Under the pieces are notes generated by a model. The model saw nothing but the letters and a program-made list of their open reading frames with translations. It was not told the DNA's origin and made no database searches. From DAOTTI01 sp034437795 (GTDB lineage: Bacteria > Chloroflexota > UBA11872 > UBA12225): a DNA stretch of 43,384 nt. Below are positions 1-7,445 of the stretch, piece by piece; position 1 is the stretch's first letter, and the number at the start of each line of letters is the position of its first letter. The stretch lies in assembly GCA_034437795.1 (NCBI GenBank), contig DAOTTI010000264.1, positions 1 through 43,384 of the forward strand, in the 5' to 3' direction. A program made the position numbers and the translations under genes.

Positions 1-2
1 CG

Positions 3-488
3 CTCTCGCTCGCTGCACCCTCCGGCGCGGCGCCGGCCGACGAGGCACGTCTCGCCTCGGCCCTGGAACGAGACGTTCCCGCGTTCCTCAACGTGCTGCG
101 CGGGAGCGCCGTGGAGGAGCTGCGGATCGAGCGTGATGGGCTGCGGATCGCGTTGCGGCGCGCCTGGCAGAGCGGGTCGGCAGCGGAAGCGGTGCCGCCG
201 GCCCAGGGACAGCAGCCGGTGCCGGCCACGGCTGCCGGCGCCGTTCGCCAGGTGGACGTGCGCTCGCAGTTCGTGGGCGTCTTCCATCGCGCTCGGGAGC
301 AGGACGGCCCCGCCCTGGCCACCGAGGGCGAGCACGTGAAGGCCGGACAGGTCCTGGGCGTGGTGGAGACGTTGGGGATCGCCAACGACATAGAGGCGCC
401 GGTGAGTGGCCGTCTGGAGCGCCTACTGGTGACGGATGGCCAGCCCGTCGAATACGGCCAGGTGCTGGCCCTGCTTCTGCCCGATTGA
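3..488 (+). CDS. Biotin carboxyl carrier-like protein (AccB family), 5' end outside window, biotinyl lysine missing
   Basis: The reading frame is open from the left edge, so the first GTG at 93 is probably not the true start. About 161 residues are visible. An N-terminal helix (FLNVLRGSAVEELRIERDG) matches the AccB N-terminus. An Ala/Pro/Gln linker follows, then a biotinyl/lipoyl-type beta domain ending ALLLPD. At the biotinylation site AccB normally reads E-A-M-K-M; here it reads VVETLGIANDIEAP, so glycine sits where the lysine should be. The flanking pattern (N-x-I-E-A, then SG and GQPVEYGQ) is intact, so the alignment is secure by eye. As seen, it cannot carry biotin by the usual route. 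It may be a structural or regulatory paralogue, with a true BCCP elsewhere. It overlaps the next gene by 4 bases. The accD and accA genes lie about 40 kb downstream on the same strand. Confidence 0.8.
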   Translation, partial: LSLAAPSGAAPADEARLASALERDVPAFLNVLRGSAVEELRIERDGLRIALRRAWQSGSAAEAVPPAQGQQPVPATAAGAVRQVDVRSQFVGVFHRAREQDGPALATEGEHVKAGQVLGVVETLGIANDIEAPVSGRLERLLVTDGQPVEYGQVLALLLPD

Positions 489-1471
489 GCCTGGCACGCC
501 TGCTCGTCATCCGCGCCGGCGCCCTCGGCGACGTGCTGCTCGGCGCCCCCGCGCTGGCGGCGCTGCGGGCGCGCTACCCCGGCGCCGAGCTCCACCTCGT
601 CGCCCCGCTGCCCCAGGGGCGCCTGGTTGGTCTCGCCTGCGGGGCCTCATCGGTAACCGGCATCGGCGACCCGGCGATGGCGCCGCTGTTTGCGGCAGCG
701 GGTGACCTGTCACGCCTGCCGGCGTGCCTGGTGGCGCCGGATCTCGCCATCCTCTGGCTGCGCAGCGCTGAGCCGGTCGCCCAAAACCTGTACCGGCTCG
801 GCGCTGGCGCGATCCTGCACCAGGCGCCGTTCCCACCTCCCGAGCGCACGATCCACGTGGCGGAGTGGCTGCTGCAGTCGCTCCAGGCCCTTGGCGTAAC
901 GGCGGACGATGGATGGGACCGCCGCGCCTGGCTGCCGGTGCCAGATGACGCCCGCACCCGCGCCGCGGCGTGGCTCCGTCAGCAGGCGCCGGACGGGGGT
1001 TATCTCCTGCTCCATCCTGGGAGCGGGAGCCGGCGTAAGAACTGGCCAGCCGCGGAGTGGGCGCGGACCGTGGCCGCCATCCGTGCCCGCGTCGATGTCC
1101 CGCTGCTCCTGCTCTGCGGCCCCGCCGACGAGGAGCCGGCGCGCGCCTTCCAGGATGCGCTGGCGGGCGCGGGGCAGCCCCCGCCGGCCGCCGTGCTGCG
1201 CCAGGCCGACCTGCCGCTGGTGGCCGGCATCCTGGAAGGCGCGCTCCTGTACCTCGGACACGATTCGGGGATCACCCATCTGGCCGCCGCCGTGGGGGCT
1301 CCCACCGTGGCCGTCTTCGGCCCGACCGATCCCCGCGTCTGGCGCCCGCGTGGCCCGCGCGTACGCGTGCTGGGCGGGACGGCAGTGACACCGGGGCAGG
1401 TTGCGCCCACCGCCTGGCCCGAGGCAGACGCCGTCATCGCCGCCGCGGTGGACCTCCTCACCCGCCGGTGA
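485..1471 (+). CDS. Glycosyltransferase family 9 (heptosyltransferase-like)
   Basis: A 328-residue protein of the ADP-heptose:LPS heptosyltransferase fold (GT9, GT-B). The N-terminal Rossmann half starts LLVIRAGALGDVLLGAPAL, the usual GT9 opening with the Gly-Asp pair. A central LLHPGSGSRRKNWP (about residue 175) and a C-terminal GHDSGITHLAAAVGAP followed by VAVFGPTDP (about 257-283) form the nucleotide-sugar site. The start is a TTG inside the previous stop (TTGA), which suggests translational coupling. GT9 members act in the cytoplasm and transfer sugars to lipid- or protein-linked acceptors; the donor and acceptor cannot be told from sequence. If the host lacks LPS, a role in glycolipid or surface glycan synthesis is more likely. 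The family call is firm; substrate is unknown. Confidence 0.88.
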   Translation: MSLARLLVIRAGALGDVLLGAPALAALRARYPGAELHLVAPLPQGRLVGLACGASSVTGIGDPAMAPLFAAAGDLSRLPACLVAPDLAILWLRSAEPVAQNLYRLGAGAILHQAPFPPPERTIHVAEWLLQSLQALGVTADDGWDRRAWLPVPDDARTRAAAWLRQQAPDGGYLLLHPGSGSRRKNWPAAEWARTVAAIRARVDVPLLLLCGPADEEPARAFQDALAGAGQPPPAAVLRQADLPLVAGILEGALLYLGHDSGITHLAAAVGAPTVAVFGPTDPRVWRPRGPRVRVLGGTAVTPGQVAPTAWPEADAVIAAAVDLLTRR

Positions 1472-1486
1472 CGCCACGGCGCTCCG

Positions 1487-1575
1487 TTCCCTCTCCCTCT
1501 GGGATGGGGCCAGGGTGACGGCCTCACTTAGAGCTCCCTCTCCCTTTGGGAGAGGGTGAGGGTGACGGCTCCGCT
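1487..1575. repeat. Two copies of the intergenic palindromic repeat (family A)
   Basis: The gap between the convergent glycosyltransferase and amidohydrolase genes holds two units. The second has perfect 9-base arms, CCCTCTCCC at 1536-1544 and GGGAGAGGG at 1548-1556, around a TTT loop, followed by TGAGGG. The first (from 1487) is degenerate. The hairpin could serve as a shared bidirectional terminator, but there is no long T-run. Confidence 0.8.
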
Positions 1576-1596
1576 GCTGAGGAACCCAGGCGGGCG

Positions 1597-3216
1597 CTAC
1601 TCGCCCGCCGGTATCGTCGAATAGACGACCTCACCGTCAAAGACGCTGCAGACCACGCGCGTCTCGGGGATGACCTCGGGCGGCGAGGCCATGATGTCGT
1701 GCGACAGCACCACGAAGTCGGCGCGCTTGCGCGGCGCCAGGCTCCCCAGGCGCCCCTCGTCGCCCGCTGCCCAGGCGGCGCCGGCGGTGTAGGCCCGCAC
1801 CGCGTCTATCAGCGAGATCCGTTCCTCGGGGTGCCAGCCGCCGGACGGGGTGCCATCCGCGCGCCGGCGGGTCACGGCGGCGTAGATGCCCGCCAGCGGG
1901 TCGGCGCTCTCCACCGGCGCATCGGACCCGAATGCGATCGCCGTACCACGATCCAGCAGGCTGCGGAAGGCGTAGGCGTACCTCCCTCGCTTCCCCCAAA
2001 GGCGATCGACCAGCTCCATGTCCTGGGTGGCGTGGATCGGCTGCATCGAAGCGATGACGCCCAGAGCGGCCAGCCGGCCCACGTCGTCGGGGTGCAAGAG
2101 CTGCACGTGCTCGATACGCTGGCGCAGGCCGGCCGGCTGCCAGTCGGTGCGCGTGGCCTCGAAGGCGTCCAGCACGACGCGGTTGGCGCGGTCGCCGATG
2201 GCGTGGATGGCGCAGGCGAGCCCGCCCTGCGCGGCGCGGGCCACCGCCTCTTGAAGCTCCTTCTCCGAGAGGATCATGATCCCGCGGTTGTGCGGCTGGC
2301 CTTCAAACGGCTCCAGCATGGCGGCGGTCTCCGATCCCAGCGAGCCATCGGCGAAGATCTTGACCGGGCCGATCCGGAGCCGCCCGCCTCCAAAGCCGGT
2401 GCGCAGCCCGGTCTGTAGGGCAGCGTCCAGCGAGCGGTAGGCCAGCATCACCGTCGCCCGCAGCTGCAGCTGGCCCGCCTGGTCCAGACGCTGCAGGGCG
2501 CGCAGCGTGAGCGGCCCTTCGGGAATGTGTGCGCCGAGCACGCCAACACGGTGCAGCTCGGCGATGGCCCGTTGCAGCGCCCGCACCGCCTGCGCCTCCG
2601 TCATCTCGGGGATGGCGCGGTCGATGAGGTCGATCGCCGTCTCGAAGAGCAGGCCATTGGGCTCGCCGTCGGGGAAGCGACCGATCCGCCCGCCGGGAGG
2701 ATCCGGCGTCTCGCGTCTGATCCGCGCCGCGGCCAGGGCCGCCGAGTTGACCCACACCAGGTGGCCGTCCTTGCGGCGCAGGGCCACGGGGACGTCCGGC
2801 GCCACATGGTCCAGCAGCGTGCGATCCGGCAAGCGCCCCCCCGGCCACAGGCTGTGGTCCCAGCCCCAGCCCAGCACCCATTCGCCCGGGTGGGCGGCCC
2901 GAGCCGCGGCCGCCACTCGCTGCTGCACGGCCTCCAGGGAGGCCACGCCGGACAGCGCCACGCGGTCCAGATTGGCGCCCAGCGCAAGGAGGTGGATGTG
3001 GCTGTCGATGAAGGCCGGCAACACGCAGCGCCCGCCCAGGTCGATCCACCGGCAGCGATCGGAGGGGGCCAGCCGGCGGACCTCATCGTCGCTGCCGGCG
3101 TGCAGGATGCGACCGTCCCGCGCCAGCAAGGCCTGGGCGCGGGGTCGGGCCTCATCCAGAGTATAGATGACGCCGTGATGCGCCACAAGCCAGCGTTCTG
3201 GGAAGGCCGCCACCAC
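1597..3216 (-). CDS. Amidohydrolase family protein, YtcJ-like (Amidohydro_3)
   Basis: A 539-residue metal-dependent hydrolase. The first beta-sandwich strand is followed by GGRCVLPAFIDSHIHL with the metal-binding HxH at residues 73 and 75. Further landmarks are the RIEHVQLLHPDDV segment with a conserved His, SMQPIHAT, the AFGSDAPVESADPLAGI loop with the catalytic-type Asp, and the C-terminal GRLGSLAPRKRADFVVL strand that completes the sandwich. The order and length are typical of YtcJ/NfdA-type exoenzymes that hydrolyse amides, formamides or related compounds. The substrate is not predictable. The start is a GTG with another GTG right after it and no clear ribosome site, so the exact start is uncertain. 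It is convergent with the glycosyltransferase and divergent from moaD. Confidence 0.88.
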   Translation of the reverse strand: MVAAFPERWLVAHHGVIYTLDEARPRAQALLARDGRILHAGSDDEVRRLAPSDRCRWIDLGGRCVLPAFIDSHIHLLALGANLDRVALSGVASLEAVQQRVAAAARAAHPGEWVLGWGWDHSLWPGGRLPDRTLLDHVAPDVPVALRRKDGHLVWVNSAALAAARIRRETPDPPGGRIGRFPDGEPNGLLFETAIDLIDRAIPEMTEAQAVRALQRAIAELHRVGVLGAHIPEGPLTLRALQRLDQAGQLQLRATVMLAYRSLDAALQTGLRTGFGGGRLRIGPVKIFADGSLGSETAAMLEPFEGQPHNRGIMILSEKELQEAVARAAQGGLACAIHAIGDRANRVVLDAFEATRTDWQPAGLRQRIEHVQLLHPDDVGRLAALGVIASMQPIHATQDMELVDRLWGKRGRYAYAFRSLLDRGTAIAFGSDAPVESADPLAGIYAAVTRRRADGTPSGGWHPEERISLIDAVRAYTAGAAWAAGDEGRLGSLAPRKRADFVVLSHDIMASPPEVIPETRVVCSVFDGEVVYSTIPAGE

Positions 3217-3507
3217 GGTACACAGGATGCCAGTGGCCGGCGCGCCCCCTCAACCCGCCGGCCCGGCTCATTCAGCATCGTTGATCACTTGCCTCTCTCC
3301 GTGGGGCACGATCCCAGGGGAGCCCTCACCCTCGCTCTCTGCCTATGGGAGACGGGGCTCGGCCCTGCGCGCCCGGCAGAACCGGCTGCGCCTCCAGCGC
3401 TGGCCGGGTTGCTTCCGCCCAACTGTTACGCTAGCTTCGTACCGACCGCCTCCACAGCCGACGGCAGGAGACGGAGCCAGAGACCGCTCAGTCGGAGGAA
3501 CGCCAGC
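3217..3507. other. Divergent intergenic region with a repeat copy, upstream of moaD
   Basis: No gene is supported here. A diverged family A repeat lies at 3320-3361 (GAGCCCTCACCCTC followed by TATGGGAGAC). The region must hold promoters for the amidohydrolase (-) and moaD-moaE (+). A TACGCT hexamer near 3426 could be a -10 element for moaD, but no good -35 accompanies it. GGAGG at 3494-3498 is the moaD ribosome site. Confidence 0.5.
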
Positions 3508-3801
3508 ATGCGCGTCCGCCTGCGCTATTTCGCCGCCATTCGTGAGGCCCTTGGCCGGCACGAGGAGACGCTCGACGTGCCGCGCGGCGCCACGGTAGAC
3601 GATGTGTGGCAGCTCCTCGTCACTCGCTGCCCGGCCCTGCGCGAGCAGCGGTACCGCCCGGCGGTGAACCAGGAGTACGCCACGACCACGACCGTGCTGG
3701 GCGAAGGCGATGAGGTCGTGTTCATCCCCCCCGTCAGCGGCGGCGGGTTGTTTACGCGCTCGCCCCGCTGGCGCAGTACGCAATCTCCATCTGGTTGGTA
3801 G
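3508..3801 (+). CDS. moaD: Molybdopterin synthase small subunit MoaD with C-terminal extension
   Basis: A 97-residue ubiquitin-fold protein. MRVRLRYFAAIREALGRHEE, the VNQEYA segment and VFIPPVSGG match MoaD, the sulfur carrier whose C-terminal Gly-Gly is adenylated by MoeB and thiocarboxylated to feed sulfur to cyclic pyranopterin monophosphate. In ordinary MoaD the Gly-Gly is the C-terminus. Here a further 20 or so residues (GLFTRSPRWRSTQSPSGW) follow before the TAG. Either the tail is removed by a protease, as for some ThiS/CysO-type carriers, or the protein is not a normal carrier. I found no single-base change near the Gly-Gly codons that would create a stop. GGAGG sits 9 bases before the ATG. 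The moaE gene begins 3 bases after the stop, so the two are co-transcribed. Confidence 0.85.
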   Translation: MRVRLRYFAAIREALGRHEETLDVPRGATVDDVWQLLVTRCPALREQRYRPAVNQEYATTTTVLGEGDEVVFIPPVSGGGLFTRSPRWRSTQSPSGW

Positions 3802-3804
3802 GCC

Positions 3805-4245
3805 ATGACCACTGTAGTTAGGACCCCTGATACGGCGCTCTGCCGGATTACGCGCGAACCGATCGACGCGCAAGCGCTGATCAACGCGGTGCAGACCGCC
3901 GCCGACGGCGCGGTCTGCGTCTTCTACGGCGTCGTGCGCGAGTCGTCCCGCGACCGCATGGTGCGCTGGCTGGAGTACGACGCCTATCCGGAGATGGCCG
4001 AGAAGAAGATGCGCGAGATCCTGGCCGAGGTCGCGCAGCGGTGGCCGGAGCAACGGGCGGCCATCGTCCACCGCATCGGGCGGCTGGAGGTGGGGGAGGC
4101 AAGCGTGGTCATCGCCGTCGCCTCGCCCCATCGCGCCGAGGCCTTTGACGCCTGCCGCTACATCATCGATCGCGTCAAGCAGGACGTGCCGATCTGGAAG
4201 AAAGAGGTCTTCACCGACGGCGAGGCCTGGGTCGAGGGCTCGTAG
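3805..4245 (+). CDS. moaE: Molybdopterin synthase catalytic subunit MoaE
   Basis: A 146-residue large subunit of molybdopterin synthase, which converts cyclic pyranopterin monophosphate to molybdopterin using sulfur from MoaD. Seen are the FYGVVRES strand, WLEYDAYPEMAEKKM, the HRIGRLEVGEASVVIAV core, the HRAEAFDACRYIIDRVKQ helix and the IWKKEVF motif carrying the active-site lysine. The length is normal. It follows moaD with a 3-base gap and forms the expected heterotetramer partner. The third pathway gene in the window, moaC, lies 13 kb away. Confidence 0.95.
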   Translation: MTTVVRTPDTALCRITREPIDAQALINAVQTAADGAVCVFYGVVRESSRDRMVRWLEYDAYPEMAEKKMREILAEVAQRWPEQRAAIVHRIGRLEVGEASVVIAVASPHRAEAFDACRYIIDRVKQDVPIWKKEVFTDGEAWVEGS

Positions 4246-4487
4246 CTCAAGGACGCGCAGCCCTCCCATCGTAGGTCAAGGCTCGAGCGCAGCTCCTTTA
4301 CTCTCCATGGCCCGCGTCCCCCCTCCGTGTCGGACGGGGCCGCGGGGCCAAGGTGTACGGCCGTGGCCTTCGTTCGCCCTCTCCGACGTGGGGAGGAGGC
4401 TAGGGGGTGAGGTCCATCTTCCCCTCCCGGCGCGGCCCCGGCTGAAAGGGGTGAGGGGTGCCCTCCGCGTCCTCCCCGCGCACCTGA
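4246..4487. repeat. Convergent gap filled with repeat family B copies
   Basis: Between moaE (+) and tmk (-) there is no supported gene. One family B unit starts at CCATGG 4305 (CCCCCTCCG / CGGACGGGG arms). A second, around 4374-4423, ends in TAGGGGGTGAGGTCC. Similar units occur at 11825, 11889 and 28512. A GGGGTGAGGGG fragment follows at about 4448. Confidence 0.65.
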
Positions 4488-5177
4488 TCAAGCACGGAGA
4501 GCGGCGGCGACGCGCTGCCAGATCTGGCCGGCGATCTCGTCCGCCGGCCGTGAGGCGTCGAGGACGAGATATCGTGCCGGCGCCCGCTGCGCCAGCGCCA
4601 GGAAGCCTTCGCGCACGCGCTGGTGGTAGCTGAGGTCGCGCCGGTCGATCCGGTTCAGCTCACCGTCGCCCTGGCGATAGGCGGCGCGCTTGCGTTCCAG
4701 CCCCAGCCGCACGTCCAGATCCAGCAGCACCGTCAGGTCGGGGAGTAGCCCGCCCGTGGCGAACTGGTTGATGGCCTCCAGCGCCGCCAGATCCAGGCCC
4801 TTGCCGAACCCCTGGTAGGCCAGCGTCGAATCGATGTAGCGATCACAGAGCACGACCATGCCGGCGCTGAGCGCGGGGCGGATCACCTCGGCCACGTGTT
4901 GCGCGCGGTCGGCGATCATCAGCAAGGCCTCCGTCTCCGGCGCCACCTCGGGGCGCTCGGGCAGCAGGAGCATCGCCCGTAGCTCCTGCCCGATCACAGT
5001 GCCTCCCGGCTCGCGGGTCTGGAGCACCAGCGCGCCGTCACGCTCCAGCCGGCGTCGCAGGCGCTCGATCTGGGTCGTCTTGCCGGCGCCCTCCGGCCCT
5101 TCAAAGGCGATGAAGTAGCCCCCGCTGCGGCTGGCCAGGAGCTTCCCTCCTGCGGTGCTGTCGGTTGCTGCGCTCAT
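4488..5177 (-). CDS. tmk: Thymidylate kinase
   Basis: A 229-residue dTMP kinase, phosphorylating dTMP to dTDP in the cytoplasm for DNA precursor supply. The P-loop GPEGAGKTT lies at about 27-35. REPGGT, the LCDRYIDSTLAYQG segment with the DR(Y/x) motif, and a lid region with Arg/Lys (LERKRAAYRQ) follow in family order. I chose the ATG at 5177 (MSAATDS); an in-frame start at 5225 adds 16 residues with no family resemblance. No strong ribosome site is seen at either start. It is isolated, convergent with moaE. Confidence 0.94.
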   Translation of the reverse strand: MSAATDSTAGGKLLASRSGGYFIAFEGPEGAGKTTQIERLRRRLERDGALVLQTREPGGTVIGQELRAMLLLPERPEVAPETEALLMIADRAQHVAEVIRPALSAGMVVLCDRYIDSTLAYQGFGKGLDLAALEAINQFATGGLLPDLTVLLDLDVRLGLERKRAAYRQGDGELNRIDRRDLSYHQRVREGFLALAQRAPARYLVLDASRPADEIAGQIWQRVAAALRA

Positions 5178-5600
5178 GGTACGTGCTACCCGTCCGACCC
5201 TTCTAACCCCGATATCCTGTGGCACTGGCCAGCCCTTTCATCCCTCGCTGGCGCTCCAGAGGAGTAAGACCGATCCTTCACCAGTGAGGCCCTCGCCCCA
5301 GCCCTCTCCTGGTGGGAGACGGAAACCGATCGCCGCCATGAGCAGTCCGCACTAGCCTGGATTGTTCACGGCCAGCGAGAGAGGTCCCCTCTCCCAAAGG
5401 GAGAGGGGTAGGCTGAGGGCTCCACCTCGTGCATAAACTGCCTAGAGGCAGCGATGCCCATCAACGGGTACGTATCTCCCCCGACAGCGGCTCGCGGTCT
5501 CCCCGAGCGGCGGCTCCTACCCTGCCCCTTCCGTCGACGGCTGGCTGCTGCCGCTGGCCTCAACGCTGGAACGAGCGCGGCCGCGCTCCGGTCTTGGCGC
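5178..5600. other. 420-base gap with repeat copies and a perfect palindrome
   Basis: No gene or RNA is supported. A diverged family A copy lies near 5285-5325. A perfect copy at 5386-5408 has CCCCTCTCCC / GGGAGAGGGG arms around AAA. Just before it, CTAGCCTGGATTGTTCACG at 5352-5370 recurs with two changes at 31330-31348, again beside a repeat copy, so it is probably part of the mobile unit. A 16-base perfect palindrome (GAGCGCGGCCGCGCTC, 5573-5588) lies 12 bases beyond the stop of the R3H ATPase and may act as its terminator hairpin, though no T-run follows. Confidence 0.6.
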
Positions 5601-7400
5601 TCAGCGCTTGAACAGGCGCACCCGCCGGTGCGGCTCGCGCCCCATGCTGCGGGAGCCGACGTTGAACTGCTCCGCTAGTTCGTGCTGCAGGCGCCGGATG
5701 TAGGCGTTCTGTGGGGGCAGCTCCACGTCCTGCGAGGTGCGGAGGACGTGGTTGATGGCGTCTTCAGTCTCCTGCAGGATCAGGTTCTCGATCTCGCGCC
5801 GGGGCTCCGCCGTGCTCAGGCCATAGAGCGCCTCAAGCGACTGCGTCATCTGCAGCACGGTATTGCTGCGCAAGACCAGCACCGGCTTGCCTGCCTCCTC
5901 CGCCTCCCGCACCGGCCCCGCGTTGCGCCGGTAGTAGTTCTTGAGCGTGATCACGGCGTCCGCCTCCCGCACGTCCTTCGTGATCGTGACGGGCACCCGC
6001 AGCGCCGCAATGGCCGCCTCCAGGCGGTCCCGATTGACCCCAAATGGGTAGAGCTTCATCGGCCGCAGGGCCGGCGGCGAGCTGCGCGCCACGCGCGCGC
6101 CGGCCTCCTCTCGCGCCGCCTCTGGCACCGCCAGGGCCGTGGCCCCACGAACGCGCTCGTCGCTACTCCAGCCCGCCGGCATCCCGCCTCGCTCTCCCCA
6201 GGTCGCACGATGCCCGGCCAGGAACCCCCGCTCGGCGCGGCCGGCCCGCTCCGCGCGCTCGCTCCAGGCGCCCCGCTCGACGCGCTCGGCGCGGGCGAAC
6301 TCTGCTTCCTCGTCGGTGGGGCGGCCCCGCGCGGCGGCACGCCGGCCCCGCTCCTCACCGACCCCAAAGCGGCTGAGCAGCTCCAGGCGCCGCTCGATCT
6401 TCCCATCTTCCTGCCGCCAGCGGACCTCGACGGCCACCGGCTGGCCGCGCAGCAGGGCATCGATCGTCTCCGCCACGTCGCGGTGGACCGCTACCCGCTG
6501 CCGATCTTGCATCTCCACCAGCACGTCGAACGTCGGCGGCGCCTTGCGCTCCAGGACCGTCTTCTGCGTGCCCCGCCGGCGCGCCTCCTCATCGCCCAGC
6601 GTCACCGGCTGAATGCCCCCCACCAGATCGGAAAGGGTGGGGTTCATCATGAGATTTTCCAGGGTGTTCCCGTGGGCGGTTCCCACGAGCTGCACCCCCC
6701 GCTCGGCGATAGTCCGCGCCGCCTCCGCCTCCAGCTCCGTGCCGATCTCATCGATGACGATCACCTCCGGCATGTGGTTCTCCACCGCCTCGATCATCAC
6801 CGCGTGCTGCTGGGTGGGCGTGGGCACCTGCATCCGGCGCGCGCGCCCAATGCCGGGGTGCGGGATGTCGCCGTCCCCCGCAATCTCATTGGAAGTGTCG
6901 ACGATGATCACCCGCTTCTGAAAGTCATCCGCCAGGACGCGGGCCACCTCGCGCAGGAGGGTCGTCTTTCCCACCCCGGGCTTGCCCAGGATCAAGATGC
7001 TCTTGCCGCTCTCCACGATGTCGCGAATGATGTCCATCGTGCCGAAGACGGCGCGCCCGACGCGGCAGGTCAGGCCCACGATCTTGCCCTTGCGGTTGCG
7101 GATGGCGGAGATGCGGTGCAGGGTGCGGGGAATCCCCGCGCGGTTATCGTCCCCGAACTCCCCGATCCGCGACACCACGTACTCGAGGTCGTCCTGGGTG
7201 ACCTCTTCGTGGCTGAGGATGACTTCCTTGCCCGGGAAGCGGGCCTCCGGCTCGCGGCCCAGGTCCATCACCACCTCCAGCAGGTCCTCCAGCCGTTCCA
7301 TCTCGTCCAGCGGCTGTCGGATGTGGGGCGGCAATGTGTTGAGGAGGAGCTCCAGGTCGTCGGTCGTCGAATGCTCGTACGCTGGTCGTGTAGCTGTCAC
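5601..7400 (-). CDS. R3H-domain AAA ATPase (SpoIIIAA / Ycf45-like)
   Basis: About 599 residues. Residues 1-130 form the SpoIIIAA-like N-terminal part (LPPHIRQPL, then IGEFGDDNRAGIPRTLHRIS). The ATPase core has a Walker A GKPGVGKTT at 139-147 and a Walker B VIVIDEIG near 213-220, with VGTAHG beyond. Residues about 350-450 are an Arg/Glu/Ala-rich linker repeating RAER/SER units. The C-terminus has a second alpha/beta region (KLYPFGVNRDRLEAAI) and an R3H motif (RRLQHELAEQFNVGSRSMGREPHRRV), a single-stranded nucleic-acid binding fold. The same architecture occurs in cyanobacterial and plastid Ycf45 proteins; function is poorly known. I prefer the GTG at 7398-7400, preceded by GAAGGA; a TTG at 7442 would add 14 residues. 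It follows the GNAT gene on the same strand and is probably co-transcribed with it. Confidence 0.87.
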   Translation of the reverse strand: MTATRPAYEHSTTDDLELLLNTLPPHIRQPLDEMERLEDLLEVVMDLGREPEARFPGKEVILSHEEVTQDDLEYVVSRIGEFGDDNRAGIPRTLHRISAIRNRKGKIVGLTCRVGRAVFGTMDIIRDIVESGKSILILGKPGVGKTTLLREVARVLADDFQKRVIIVDTSNEIAGDGDIPHPGIGRARRMQVPTPTQQHAVMIEAVENHMPEVIVIDEIGTELEAEAARTIAERGVQLVGTAHGNTLENLMMNPTLSDLVGGIQPVTLGDEEARRRGTQKTVLERKAPPTFDVLVEMQDRQRVAVHRDVAETIDALLRGQPVAVEVRWRQEDGKIERRLELLSRFGVGEERGRRAAARGRPTDEEAEFARAERVERGAWSERAERAGRAERGFLAGHRATWGERGGMPAGWSSDERVRGATALAVPEAAREEAGARVARSSPPALRPMKLYPFGVNRDRLEAAIAALRVPVTITKDVREADAVITLKNYYRRNAGPVREAEEAGKPVLVLRSNTVLQMTQSLEALYGLSTAEPRREIENLILQETEDAINHVLRTSQDVELPPQNAYIRRLQHELAEQFNVGSRSMGREPHRRVRLFKR

Positions 7401-7445
7401 TGATCCTTCGGTGCGGCCGCCGCCGCAGGTCTCACTACACAAACT

